Assembly (NCBI GenBank): GCA_035517775.1
Contig: DATIYF010000003.1
Location: 1 to 64,000, forward strand
DNA from: DATIYF01 sp035517775
GTDB lineage: Bacteria > Acidobacteriota > Terriglobia > Terriglobales > Acidobacteriaceae
Direction: 5' to 3'
DNA: 64,000 nucleotides
The notes beneath the pieces are model-generated. The model was not told where the DNA came from. It searched no databases and saw only the letters and a program-made list of their open reading frames with translations. The translations under genes and the position numbers were made by a program. Of this stretch, positions 8,474 to 17,363 are shown piece after piece (position 1 is the stretch's first letter; each line of letters opens with the position of its first letter).

Positions 8474-9601
8474 ATGCGGGAAGACAACGATCTTGCCAAC
8501 ACGATCGTAGAGTTCTGCCGTTTCGCCCGGGAGAACGGCTTTTCGGGCGGGATGCAGCAGACCCTGACCGCCCTGGCAGCGGCGCGGGCCCTTGCCCGTG
8601 AAGACGAAGACGGTCTGGGTTTAGCTTTACGCTGCGCCCTGTGCTCGACAAAAGAAGAATGGGAGCTGTTCGACGGCCTGTTTGCCGGATTCCGGCAAGG
8701 CGCGGAGCGCGCGCCGAAATATGCCGCGCCGCCAACTGGGCCCGCAGCGCCTTCCCTCTCCCCGGCGTGGCGCAGCGGCTCGCTGTTGATTTCCGGCGGG
8801 TCGGGCGAAGGCGCTAAGGCGAAGGAAGGCAGCGCCGCCGTTGCCGGCGCCAGCATTCAGGAGAGGCTCAAAACGGCCGATTTCTCGACGGTCCCGCAAA
8901 GCGATCTGCCGGACCTCGAAAGAATTGCCCTGCGCCTGTTGCGGCAGATGAGCCTGCGGCTCTCCCGCCGGCTGAAAATCAGCCAGTCCGGGAACCAGGT
9001 GGACCTGCGGCGAACCATCCGCAGAAATATCCATCGCGGCGGGGAATTGATCGAGCTGCGGCACAAAGCCAAGAGGCGGCAGCCCAGCCCGCTTGTGATT
9101 CTTCTCGATATCAGCGGCTCCATGAATGCCTACAGCCTTTTTCTGGTCCGCTTCGCCTATGCTTTGCAGAAACATTTCAAGCGCACCGAGACCTTTGTTT
9201 TCAGCACCGGCCTGGTGCGAATTACCGGCCTGCTGCGGGCGCGCCGACTGCCCCAGGCGCTGGGCGCGCTTTCCCGGCAGGCCGCAGGCTGGTCCGGGGG
9301 AACCAAGATCGGCGGCTGCCTGCGCGAGTTCAACCGGCAGCAGGGCAGGACAATGCTTACGCGGGATGCGATTTTGATTATCCTGAGCGACGGCTGGGAC
9401 ACGGGCGATCCCAAAGAGCTGGCCTTGGAGCTGCAGGCAGCGGGGCGGCGAGCGCGAAGGATTATCTGGCTGAACCCGCTTTTGGGGTTGAAGGATTATG
9501 AGCCGCTCACTCGCGGCATGAGCGCGGCCCTGCCGCACATTGACGTTTTCGCCCCGGCGCATAATCTGGAAAGCCTGCTGGCCCTGGAGCGGCATCTGTA
9601 G
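8474..9601 (+). CDS. coxE: CoxE, VWA-domain CO dehydrogenase maturation protein
   Basis: 375 aa from ATG 8474 (MREDNDLANTIVEF, like known CoxE starts). A GTG at 8447 would add 9 residues; longer starts overlap coxD. The C-terminal half is a von Willebrand A domain with an intact MIDAS DISGS (212-216) and the later Thr and Asp positions (SGGTKIG, LSDGWDTGDP). A low-complexity Ala/Gly/Ser linker spans about 80-128. CoxE works with the CoxD ATPase and CoxF in completing the Mo-Cu site, and is thought to act in copper insertion. Confidence 0.9.
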   Translation: MREDNDLANTIVEFCRFARENGFSGGMQQTLTALAAARALAREDEDGLGLALRCALCSTKEEWELFDGLFAGFRQGAERAPKYAAPPTGPAAPSLSPAWRSGSLLISGGSGEGAKAKEGSAAVAGASIQERLKTADFSTVPQSDLPDLERIALRLLRQMSLRLSRRLKISQSGNQVDLRRTIRRNIHRGGELIELRHKAKRRQPSPLVILLDISGSMNAYSLFLVRFAYALQKHFKRTETFVFSTGLVRITGLLRARRLPQALGALSRQAAGWSGGTKIGGCLREFNRQQGRTMLTRDAILIILSDGWDTGDPKELALELQAAGRRARRIIWLNPLLGLKDYEPLTRGMSAALPHIDVFAPAHNLESLLALERHL

Positions 9602-9662
9602 CAGGCTGCATTCGTAGAGGCGCTGCTCACAGTGTCTTTTAGAGGCAGAAGCGGAGCACAAC

Positions 9663-10637
9663 GTGTTCGAGCGGTTTCTCAAGAAGGCTTCGGAGCTGCT
9701 GGCGAAAGGCGAAGCATTCGCCACGGCTACCGTGGTGCGCTACGAGGCGCCGATCTCGGGCAAGCCGGGTAACAAGGCTGTAATCACCGGCGATGGCAAG
9801 CTCTGGGGATGGATCGGCGGAGGCTGTTCCCAGCCGGTAGTAATCAAAGAAGCACTAAAGGCTCTCGCCGATGGCCAGCCGCGGCTGATCCGCATCAGCC
9901 CTTCGGCCTCGCCCGAGGAGGGAATTGTGGATTACGCCATGACCTGCCATAGCGGCGGCACGCTCGATATTTTCATTGAACCGGTGCTGCCCAGGCCGCA
10001 GATCGTCATTCTTGGGCGCTCTCCGGTGGCGCAGGCGCTTTGTTGGCTGGCCCATGCCATTCACTACTCGGTGGCGGTAGCCGCCGACGGCGCCGAGCCC
10101 GAGAATTTTCCCGGCGCCGAGCCGGTGAACCCAAAGCTCAGCCTCGCTCAGGTCAAGCTCACGCCACAAACATTTATCGTGGTATCTACCCAGGGAGAAG
10201 ATGACGAAGGCGCCCTGGAGCTGGCGCTGAACAGCGATTGCCCTTATGTCGCGTTCGTGGCCAGCAAGGTCAAGACGGAAAAAGTTCTCGAGTATCTGCG
10301 AGGACGGGGAATTCCGCAAGAGCGTTCCGGCCGGTTGCGCGCACCCGCGGGGCTGAAGATCCAGGCCGCGTCGCCCGAGGAAATTGCGGTCAGCATTCTG
10401 GCGGAGATTATCCAGGCCAAGGGCACGAAGCAGAGAGCGCAGGCGGAGGGTAAACCCGCTGCGCTTCCCGTGCTCAATCAGGAGGCGCGCGACCCGGTCT
10501 GCGGGATGACCGTCAGCGTGGCCACGGCAAAGTACAAGTCTGAGTATCAGGGCCGCGCCATTTACTTCTGCTGCGCCGGCTGCAAGCAAACTTTCGACAA
10601 GCAGCCGGGAAAGTACGGCGGGGGCATGGTTCCGTGA
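9663..10637 (+). CDS. coxF: CoxF (XdhC family) with C-terminal YHS domain
   Basis: 324 aa from GTG 9663, with GGAG upstream. Residues 1-110 form the XdhC_CoxI domain (WIGGGCSQPV 50-59; MTCHSGGTLDIFIEPV 93-108) and 115-250 the Rossmann domain. Residues 275-320 form a separate YHS domain: DPVCGM (277-282) and FCCAGC (302-307). YHS domains occur on metal transport ATPases and bind soft metals through these cysteines. CoxF is implicated in inserting copper into the CO dehydrogenase active site, so a metal-binding tail here makes functional sense, but the link is inferred. Last gene of the cox run; it converges on the receptor gene. Confidence 0.9.
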   Translation: MFERFLKKASELLAKGEAFATATVVRYEAPISGKPGNKAVITGDGKLWGWIGGGCSQPVVIKEALKALADGQPRLIRISPSASPEEGIVDYAMTCHSGGTLDIFIEPVLPRPQIVILGRSPVAQALCWLAHAIHYSVAVAADGAEPENFPGAEPVNPKLSLAQVKLTPQTFIVVSTQGEDDEGALELALNSDCPYVAFVASKVKTEKVLEYLRGRGIPQERSGRLRAPAGLKIQAASPEEIAVSILAEIIQAKGTKQRAQAEGKPAALPVLNQEARDPVCGMTVSVATAKYKSEYQGRAIYFCCAGCKQTFDKQPGKYGGGMVP

Positions 10638-10676
10638 TTCCCGTGCCTTCCTATGCCCGAGGCCTTAGGCTCGCCT

Positions 10677-10696
10677 GAGGGACAAGGGTCTCCCTC
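10677..10696. terminator. possible bidirectional hairpin between coxF and the receptor gene
   Basis: GAGGGA and TCCCTC form a perfect 6-bp stem around an 8-nt loop in the 67-bp gap between two convergent genes. No strong T-run follows, so termination is only suggested by the position. Confidence 0.3.
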
Positions 10697-10704
10697 CTTA
10701 CCTG

Positions 10705-13700
10705 CTAAAACGTAAACTTGGCCGAGAACTGCAGTTGCCGTGGATTGAACATGGTGCGCGGCGTGCCAAAGAGCGGATTCGGGCCGGGCGCGATATTCGC
10801 GTCAACGGCGCCCACGCTTTCGGGCAAGCAGGCCACCTGGCCGTGCTGAATTGCCAGCGAGGTGGCATCGTTGTAATGCTTGGGCACAGGCCCGTTGAAG
10901 GGAGTGGAGCCGCCGCAGAAGTCAGGCGTGCCGCCGCCATAGACGGAAGTGACTTCGTTGATATTCTGGCGGTTGAAGACGTTAAAGGCATCGAGCGCGA
11001 GGTCGAGGCCGATGCGTTCGTTGATGTGGAACATGCGGGCCAGACGAATATCTACGGTGTAAAGCTGATCGCCGCGGTAGGCGTTGCGTGGTGACCAGCC
11101 CACGCGGTCGGTCACCGGGTTGGTGTCGCCGTTGACATCGTTGCCCACGAACATGGTGAAGGGCCGCGGCGATTGCAAGGTCACAATGCCGCTGAATTCG
11201 AAGTTGCGCAAGACGCCGTGGTTGGGCGTGTCGGCGGTGAAGTTGGCCACGAAACGATGGCGCACGTCCTGCACCGAGTCGGCACGCTCAAGGCTGCGCT
11301 GGTAGAAATCCTGCGGCGTGCTGACAAAGGTGAGGAAGGTGCCGTCGTCGGTGGTGTGGGAGAGGGTGTAGTTGGCGTTGAAGCGGAAGTACTGGCCCAG
11401 CCGGTCGGTCACGGAAATGGTTCCGCCGTTATAGGCGGCGTTGCCGCTGCCATCCAGGTAGTACATGAGACCGGCGTTGTTATAGAGCACGCCGCTGAAA
11501 GCGTCTTTGCCGTTGGGAGTCTTGTTGTCGGCGGTGAAGGGGCCGGTGGGGGTAATGGGCGGCCCGGGAATGGCCGAAGCCGGCGGGCAGAAGGTCGCCG
11601 AGTTGGCAGCGCCTCCCGGCGGGCAGACGTTCAGGTTTTCCGGCCGCACCTGCTTGTGGGCGCGCAGGAAAAGATAGCCGGCGCTGACCACCAGACCCTT
11701 GCCAATCTGCTGATCAATCTGCAAACTGGCCTGTTCGGAGTAGGCGATGCGGGTGTTGCGGTCGAAGCCGCCGCCGCTGTTGGTCACGAACGTGCCGGCT
11801 GGGAAATTGGGATCCTGGCCCGGCCCCGGCCCGGTGCTGAAGTTAGGCGGGGTCTGGCCGGTGGTGATCAGAGTGGCAGCGGCCTGGGCCGGCGTGGGCA
11901 CGGTCGAGCCGTCGGGATACGGTAGTGGCAGAAAGCCATTGCCTGGGTTGGGCGCGTCAAAGCTCAACTGATCGAGGACCCAGGTGGCGGTCGAGTTGCC
12001 CTGGCGCACCCACGGTTGGGGGGCGTTGGGAATGACCACTTCACGCTGCGGATAGGTGACGAAGAAAAACGTCATGTTGTAGTGATCGTCGAAGATGCCG
12101 TAACCGGAGCGAATCACAGTGTGCTGCGTGGGAGCGTAGGCGAAGCCGATTCTGGGCTGGAAGCCGCGATGATCGGGGTTGATGATCTGCGAGAGTCCGG
12201 TTTCCACATCCCAGCGCAGGCCGTAATTGAGGGTGAACTTGGGCGTAATGCGCCATTGGTCCTGGAAGAAGGCGCCGAAATAGTCGTGATTGATGCGGAC
12301 ATCGTAATCCTGGGGGTTTACGTAGGCGTTGGCCCAGGTGGTAGGAACTACCGGCGGCAGGCTGCCCTGAGTGATGGGGCCGCTGCCCACGGGCGCGCCC
12401 CAGAAAACGATGGGCACGCCATTGAGCAGGGCGTCATTGGGGTTAGGGCCAACGTCGCTGCCGGAAAAGAAGGGCGGAGCGGCGGTCGGGCAGGGGCCGT
12501 CTGCCGGATTCTCTGGAACCACGGCGGTTTGGTTCACGTAGCGGGCGAAATCCACCAGGCAGTTGATGTTGGGCACGATGATGCGCATGGGCGTGAAGCC
12601 CGGCCAGATCACGAAATTCTGGATGAAGTTGGTATCCACGCCAAACTTCCAGTAGTGGCTGCCCTTGATCCATGCCAGAGTGTCGGAAACCTGCTGGCGG
12701 CTTTCGTTGAGGGCGTCGAAGGTGCCGAAGTTGTGGCCGAATGAGAGCGTGTTGGGCACATCCAGGTTGGGCTGGCCGGTGACTGCGGGAAAGTTGTAGG
12801 TGCGGCGGGCGTACTGCACCAGGAAGGTGTTCACCAGGCTGGGCCGGAGGAGAGAGTTGACCGAGCCCACCAGAGACTGGTCGCGCAAAAAGGTGTTGTG
12901 GCCGTCGCTGGGCGCACCGATTCCGCCGCCGTCGAGCGTATCCCCCACCAGCACGTTCAGATCGCGGGCATCCACAATGCCGTAATGAATGGTCAGGCGG
13001 TTATTGGTGTTGAACTGGTGATCGAGGCGGACGAAGCCGTTGTCATTGTCCAGGGTCTTGAGGACGTTCAGGTTCTCAGCCGGCAGTCCCAGCGCCGCCT
13101 TGGCAGCGTTGTAGATATCCAAATCGTTGGTGAGAGTGGCCGGATAGGTAGGCGACTGGGCCAGCCTCTGGCCTTCATAGTTGGTGAAGAAGAATGTCTT
13201 GTCTTTGATGAGCGGGCCGCCGAGCGTGCCACCAAACTGATTGCGGCGGTATTGGTCGTAGGGGGCCTTGGTCAGGAGGCTTTTCGAATCGGCTGCCTGG
13301 TTGTTGATGTAGCCGTAGATGGAGCCATGCATGTCATTGGTGCCTGATTTCGTGACCACGTTGACGATGCCGCCCAAGGCACGGCCGTATTCCGCGCCGA
13401 AGCTGTTGTTGACCACGCGAAATTCGCTGACCGCCTCCTGGGAAGGTGTGGCGCGCTGCGAGCCGGTGCCTTCATCAATGTAATCGGCGCCGTCCACGGT
13501 CACGGCGTTGCTCAGGTCGCGCATGCCGCCGAAAGAAATGCGAGTCACGTCGGGCTCGGTGAAGGTGGATTGCAGGCTGGTGCGGCCGGTGGCCACGCCG
13601 GGGGTGAGCAGGGCGAAGTCAACAAATTGCCGTGTAGCCGTCGGCAACTCCTGAATCTGGCGGGTATCAATGACCTGGCTGATCTCAGTTCTGGTCGGCT

Positions 13701-14112
13701 CGACCGGCGGCGCCTGGCTGGTGACCACGACCGTCTCTTTCACGGTGGCGACGCGCAAAGTGATGTTGATCGTTGCCGTTTGACCGACGGTCAGAATGAG
13801 ACCGGTCTGGGTGTATTTGCTCAACCCCGGAGACTGCACCGTCAGCTCGTAGCGCCCGGGCGGCACGTTGGGCACGATGTAATACCCTGCTTCGTTGGTG
13901 GTCGCGGCATAGCTGACGTTTCTCTCCACCTCGCGCAGGGCGACATTGGCTTTGACTACAGCCCGGCCGCTTTCATCCTGAATGGTGCCGTTCAGGGTGG
14001 CGTAGGTGATTGAGGCCTGGGAGAAGGCGCGTGGAGCGGGCAGCAATACCACTCCCATGAGCAATGTGGTAATGAACGCAGCCAGCGCGGCAAGATGCCG
14101 AAGCAGTTTCAT
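10705..14112 (-). CDS. TonB-dependent receptor with N-terminal carboxypeptidase-regulatory domain (Oar-like)
   Basis: 1135 aa from ATG 14112, preceded by AGGAG at good spacing. A longer frame to 14244 has no support. Residues 1-31 form a signal peptide; about 35-115 is a CarboxypepD_reg-like beta-sandwich (ATLNGTIQDESGRAVVKANV, GYYIVPNVPPGRYELTV). The plug domain follows (RISFGGMRDLSNAVTVDGADY, NVVTKSGTN), then a large beta-barrel ending in Phe (LQFSAKFTF). This outer-membrane receptor family is greatly expanded in Acidobacteriota; the substrate cannot be told. It diverges from the benzoate-CoA-ligase-like gene across a 546-bp region holding a LysR-type operator, so it may belong to the same regulon and take up an aromatic compound or oligomer. 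That link is inference. Confidence 0.92.
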   Translation of the reverse strand: MKLLRHLAALAAFITTLLMGVVLLPAPRAFSQASITYATLNGTIQDESGRAVVKANVALREVERNVSYAATTNEAGYYIVPNVPPGRYELTVQSPGLSKYTQTGLILTVGQTATINITLRVATVKETVVVTSQAPPVEPTRTEISQVIDTRQIQELPTATRQFVDFALLTPGVATGRTSLQSTFTEPDVTRISFGGMRDLSNAVTVDGADYIDEGTGSQRATPSQEAVSEFRVVNNSFGAEYGRALGGIVNVVTKSGTNDMHGSIYGYINNQAADSKSLLTKAPYDQYRRNQFGGTLGGPLIKDKTFFFTNYEGQRLAQSPTYPATLTNDLDIYNAAKAALGLPAENLNVLKTLDNDNGFVRLDHQFNTNNRLTIHYGIVDARDLNVLVGDTLDGGGIGAPSDGHNTFLRDQSLVGSVNSLLRPSLVNTFLVQYARRTYNFPAVTGQPNLDVPNTLSFGHNFGTFDALNESRQQVSDTLAWIKGSHYWKFGVDTNFIQNFVIWPGFTPMRIIVPNINCLVDFARYVNQTAVVPENPADGPCPTAAPPFFSGSDVGPNPNDALLNGVPIVFWGAPVGSGPITQGSLPPVVPTTWANAYVNPQDYDVRINHDYFGAFFQDQWRITPKFTLNYGLRWDVETGLSQIINPDHRGFQPRIGFAYAPTQHTVIRSGYGIFDDHYNMTFFFVTYPQREVVIPNAPQPWVRQGNSTATWVLDQLSFDAPNPGNGFLPLPYPDGSTVPTPAQAAATLITTGQTPPNFSTGPGPGQDPNFPAGTFVTNSGGGFDRNTRIAYSEQASLQIDQQIGKGLVVSAGYLFLRAHKQVRPENLNVCPPGGAANSATFCPPASAIPGPPITPTGPFTADNKTPNGKDAFSGVLYNNAGLMYYLDGSGNAAYNGGTISVTDRLGQYFRFNANYTLSHTTDDGTFLTFVSTPQDFYQRSLERADSVQDVRHRFVANFTADTPNHGVLRNFEFSGIVTLQSPRPFTMFVGNDVNGDTNPVTDRVGWSPRNAYRGDQLYTVDIRLARMFHINERIGLDLALDAFNVFNRQNINEVTSVYGGGTPDFCGGSTPFNGPVPKHYNDATSLAIQHGQVACLPESVGAVDANIAPGPNPLFGTPRTMFNPRQLQFSAKFTF

Positions 14113-14351
14113 AACGAGCTCCTGGTGGGTGATGCGGTAATCAATGCGGTGAGGTAAGACCCGGCCTCGTTGCTGCTTCGCCTCTCTGGCGCCGTAACAG
14201 TTCTTCTCGCCTCGAGTCGTGCCTGCCGGCGTAGAAAACCACAACAGCGCACTGGGCGCACCTAAGAGCAGCTTTGCTTAAGACCACGCAGCAACAGAAA
14301 GCCATCCCCACGTCAGGGGGTAAGAATGGTGTGGAACGAAGGAACTGTCCA

Positions 14352-14388
14352 ATACATGTTTGGTGGAGCATTCATACCTGAGAGGTAT
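14352..14388. promoter_or_regulatory. LysR-type operator pair (BenM/CatM-like)
   Basis: ATACCT-GAG-AGGTAT at 14374-14388 is a perfect palindrome that fits ATAC-N7-GTAT, the known consensus of the benzoate/muconate regulators BenM and CatM. A partial copy (ATAC-N7-GTGG) starts exactly 22 bp upstream at 14352, two helical turns, as seen for recognition/activation site pairs of LysR regulators. The same palindrome occurs at 16363-16377 before the LysR gene. Confidence 0.65.
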
Positions 14389-14560
14389 CAAACTGGAAAC
14401 CAAGCAGTGGTTTTCCAGACCCTGACGCACTCAACGTCCGCGCATGCAAGTAAAAGAAACCTCGGGAGTTTTCAGGGTTTGGGCAGCCCACCCTTGCAGC
14501 TCCGGCCGAGGTCGAGGAAACTACTTGCCGGATGAGGGCCTGACGCATCAAACTGGCCAC

Positions 14561-14578
14561 CGTGCGCAGTGGCGCACG
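14561..14578. repeat. 18-bp palindrome before the acyl-CoA ligase
   Basis: CGTGCGC and GCGCACG form a 7-bp perfect inverted repeat around AGTG. It could be an operator or an mRNA hairpin in the ligase leader. Nothing decides between these. Confidence 0.35.
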
Positions 14579-14658
14579 ATGGCAGGAATTCATCGTGCTA
14601 TACTCCCGCACCGCTTTTGAGATGTGGGGTAGCGTTCCCGGAGAAAACTGCGCCTGCC

Positions 14659-16221
14659 TTGATCCTACCGGAGACATTCAACGTCGCCACCTACTTCGTG
14701 GATCGAAATATCCTCGAAGGGCGGGGCGAAAGGGTCGCCATCGAATGCGGCGAGCAGCGGGTTACTTACCAGCAGTTGCTGGAGCGCACTAACCGGGTGG
14801 GCAACGCCCTCCACGGACTGGGAATACGGCCCGAAGAGCGCGTGCTGCTGCTGCTGATGGATAGTCCCGAATTTCTCTACTGCTTTTTTGGCGCCATCAA
14901 AATCGGCGCAGTCGCCGTGCCGACGAATACCTTCCTGCGTCCCCAGGACTACGAGTATCTGTTCAACGACACCCGGGCCCGGGTCGCCATCATCAGCCCG
15001 GAACTGATGCCGCAGATGCGGCAGTTTCCCCGCCAACGGCTGCCTTATCTGCGCCAGGTAATCGTTGCCGGCGAGGCTCAGCCTCCTGAGCTTTCCCTGC
15101 ATGAGCTCATGGCGGGCGCCTCCGCCGAGCTTGATCCCGAACCGGTCAAGAGAGACGACGCTGCCTTCTGGCTTTACTCCTCAGGCAGCACCGGCATGCC
15201 CAAAGGCTGCGTGCACCTGCATCACGATATGGTGGTGACTTCGGAGACCTATGCGCAGGGAATCCTGAGGATGAATGAAAGCGACCGATGTTACAGCGTG
15301 GCGCGGCTGTTCTTCGCCTACGGCCTGGGGAACGCGGGTTATTTTCCGCTCTCCTGCGGCGGCACTACCATCCTTTCCCCGTCGCGGCCCACCCCGCAGA
15401 GCGTCTATGCCGACATCGAGCGCTATCATCCGACTTTGTTCTTCTCCGTTCCCACCAGTTACTCGGCGCTGTTAGCTCATCATCGCGAGGGCGGGCCTGA
15501 GTTCGACCTTTCCAGCATCCGCAACGCAATTTCCGCCGGCGAGTCCCTTCCGGCTGCCTTGTTTGAGCGTTTCAAAGAACGCTTCGGCGTCGAGATCCTG
15601 GATGCTTTGGGCTCCACCGAAGCGCTGCACATGGTGATTTCCAATCGTGCGGGGGAAGCGCGGCCCGGCTCCAGCGGCAAAGTGATTCCGGGAATCGAGG
15701 CCAAGATCGTGGACGATGCCGGCCATCCCCTGACGCAGGGGGAGATCGGCAACCTGATGATCAAGTCCGACGCAATCTGCGCGGGTTACTGGAACCAGCA
15801 CGAAAAGACCAAGGAAACCTTCCAGGGGCCGTGGCTGCGGACGGGTGACAAGTACTACCAGGATGAAGATGGCTACTTCTGGTATGCCGGCCGCGCCGAC
15901 GACCTGTTCAAAGTGAATGGACGGTGGCTCAGCCCGGCGGAAGTGGAGAGCACGCTGATTGCTCATCCGGCGGTGCGGGAAGCGGCGGTCGTCGGCCGCG
16001 AAGACGGCAACGGGCTTACCAAACCCGCCGCCTACATTGTGCTGAACCCCGAGTTCGCACCGGGCGATCCCTTGACCCGCACTCTGCAGGATTGGGTGGC
16101 GGAAAAAATTGGGCGGTATAAACAGCCGCGCTGGGTGGAATTTCTACCCGAATTGCCCAAGACCAGCACGGGCAAACTGCAGCGCTACAAACTGCGGGCC
16201 TTGCACACCCGCGAAACCTGA
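14659..16221 (+). CDS. benzoate-CoA ligase family protein (ANL superfamily)
   Basis: About 520 aa from TTG 14659; the N-terminus LILPETFNVATYFVDRN matches how benzoate-CoA ligases begin. A GTG at 14569 gives a 550-residue frame with an unlikely N-terminus. ANL motifs: YSSGSTGMPKGCVH (A3), DALGSTEALHMV (A5), GDKYYQDEDGYFWYAGRADDLFKVNGRWLSP (A7-A8) and the C-terminal lysine in TSTGKLQRYKLR (A10). The enzyme would activate benzoate or a related aromatic or short acid to its CoA thioester with ATP. The nearby LysR gene and BenM-like operators support an aromatic-acid role. No benzoyl-CoA oxygenase or reductase genes are in the window. Confidence 0.85.
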   Translation: MILPETFNVATYFVDRNILEGRGERVAIECGEQRVTYQQLLERTNRVGNALHGLGIRPEERVLLLLMDSPEFLYCFFGAIKIGAVAVPTNTFLRPQDYEYLFNDTRARVAIISPELMPQMRQFPRQRLPYLRQVIVAGEAQPPELSLHELMAGASAELDPEPVKRDDAAFWLYSSGSTGMPKGCVHLHHDMVVTSETYAQGILRMNESDRCYSVARLFFAYGLGNAGYFPLSCGGTTILSPSRPTPQSVYADIERYHPTLFFSVPTSYSALLAHHREGGPEFDLSSIRNAISAGESLPAALFERFKERFGVEILDALGSTEALHMVISNRAGEARPGSSGKVIPGIEAKIVDDAGHPLTQGEIGNLMIKSDAICAGYWNQHEKTKETFQGPWLRTGDKYYQDEDGYFWYAGRADDLFKVNGRWLSPAEVESTLIAHPAVREAAVVGREDGNGLTKPAAYIVLNPEFAPGDPLTRTLQDWVAEKIGRYKQPRWVEFLPELPKTSTGKLQRYKLRALHTRET

Positions 16222-16232
16222 GACAAGCCGCC

Positions 16233-16300
16233 ACCACAAAGGGCACGAAGGCGCAGGAAGGAAACCCATGAAGCCAATGCCTCCGTGAACTCTTCGTTTG
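16233..16300. repeat. dispersed intergenic repeat (copy B)
   Basis: ACCACAAAGGGCACGAAGG followed by GAAGGAAACCCATGAAGCC and CTCTTCGTTTG resembles the element at 3000-3064 position by position over about 65 bp. It lies between the ligase and LysR genes. Confidence 0.5.
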
Positions 16301-16362
16301 TTGCAAGAACGCGACGAATTCAGTCCCCAAACCGTGGCTGCAAAATATATTTGTCCCCGGTG

Positions 16363-16377
16363 ATACCTAGCAGGTAT
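16363..16377. promoter_or_regulatory. LysR operator before its own gene
   Basis: ATACCT-AGC-AGGTAT is a perfect palindrome identical in both arms to the one at 14374-14388 and fits ATAC-N7-GTAT. It ends 13 bp before the GTG start of the LysR gene, so binding would most likely repress the regulator's own transcription. Confidence 0.65.
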
Positions 16378-16390
16378 AAAATCACGCACC

Positions 16391-17350
16391 GTGGAACTCC
16401 GTCACGTACGATATTTTATTGCGGTCGCTGAGTCCCTCAACTTCAGCAAAGCGGCGCAACAGCTCCACATTGCCCAGCCCCCTCTCAGCCGCCAAATCCG
16501 GCAACTGGAAGAAGATCTAGGGGTTACGCTCTTCGTACGCAGCAAACGGCGGGTGGAACTGACCAAGGCCGGGCGGGTGTTCCTGGATGAGGCGAGAAAA
16601 CTTGTGATTCAGGCCGGCCACGCCACCGAGGCTGCCCGGCATGCCCAGATGGGGGAGTGCGGCACCCTGCGTATCGGCATCGCCTCAGGCCTGGGAGGCG
16701 TTGTCAGCAAGGTAGTGGCCGAGCACGCCAGCCGCTTTCCTTCGATTACGGTGGAATGCCGCGACGTCTTTTCCACGCCCCAGAACGAAGCCTTGCGCCA
16801 GCATGAGATTGACGTGGGCTTTCTGCGGCCGCCTGTGGACGAGGTGCATCTGGAGTGCGAACTGGTTTTTAATGAGCCCTTTGTGGTGGTGCTGCCCCGC
16901 ACCCATCCCCTGGCCAAGTTCGAGGCCGTGAAGATCGAGGATATTGCGGACGAGAACCTGATTATTTTTGACCGCAGTTTTTCCAACGGGTTGTATGACA
17001 AGATCCTCAGTCTTTACCGCCGGCATGGACTCACTCCTTATGTGGTTGGCCCGCATATCGAGGCCCACGAGGAAGCGGGCGCCATCATGGTGGCCTCAGG
17101 CAAGGCGATTTTTATCGGCGCCGGAGCCATCGTGAACCGGTCAGTATCAGGAGTGGAGCTGGCCTCCGCCCGCCTGGATGAGCCGGACGCCACCATTGAA
17201 GTGTATTGCGCCTGGCGAAAGGACGAAGCATCGGCCACCGTTTTTGCCTTCCTGGATTCGATGCGGCACGTTTTCAAAGCTTCCGGGGAGCGCGACCATA
17301 TGGTGCCTCCCCCCAAGGCGGCGGCCAGCGCCGTGCATCGCAGCGCCTGA
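16391..17350 (+). CDS. LysR-type transcriptional regulator (BenM/CatM-like)
   Basis: 319 aa from GTG 16391. N-terminal winged helix-turn-helix MELRHVRYFIAVAESLNFSKAAQQLHIAQPPLSRQI at residues 1-36, linker helix, then a substrate-binding domain (about 90-295) with GTLRIGIASG and DVGFLRPPVD. The N-terminal sequence MELRHLRYFxAVAE is typical of the CatM/BenM branch, whose effectors are cis,cis-muconate and benzoate. It follows the benzoate-CoA-ligase-like gene on the same strand. The matching operators before both genes argue that it controls the ligase (and perhaps the receptor) and itself. Confidence 0.88.
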   Translation: MELRHVRYFIAVAESLNFSKAAQQLHIAQPPLSRQIRQLEEDLGVTLFVRSKRRVELTKAGRVFLDEARKLVIQAGHATEAARHAQMGECGTLRIGIASGLGGVVSKVVAEHASRFPSITVECRDVFSTPQNEALRQHEIDVGFLRPPVDEVHLECELVFNEPFVVVLPRTHPLAKFEAVKIEDIADENLIIFDRSFSNGLYDKILSLYRRHGLTPYVVGPHIEAHEEAGAIMVASGKAIFIGAGAIVNRSVSGVELASARLDEPDATIEVYCAWRKDEASATVFAFLDSMRHVFKASGERDHMVPPPKAAASAVHRSA

Positions 17351-17363
17351 AGCCCGCGCCAGC

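Larger units (their letters stand above)
14113..14658. other. divergent intergenic region with LysR-type operators
   Basis: 546 bp between the receptor gene (leftward) and the acyl-CoA ligase gene (rightward). It has no credible gene. It holds the ATAC-N7-GTAT palindrome at 14374-14388, a weaker copy 22 bp upstream, and an 18-bp palindrome (CGTGCGC-AGTG-GCGCACG) at 14561-14578 just before the ligase gene. Confidence 0.7.

Noticed and set aside
14569..14658. GTG start of the acyl-CoA ligase at 14569
   Set aside because: It would begin inside the 18-bp palindrome and add 30 residues unlike any ligase N-terminus. TTG 14659 fits the family better, although its Shine-Dalgarno is weak.
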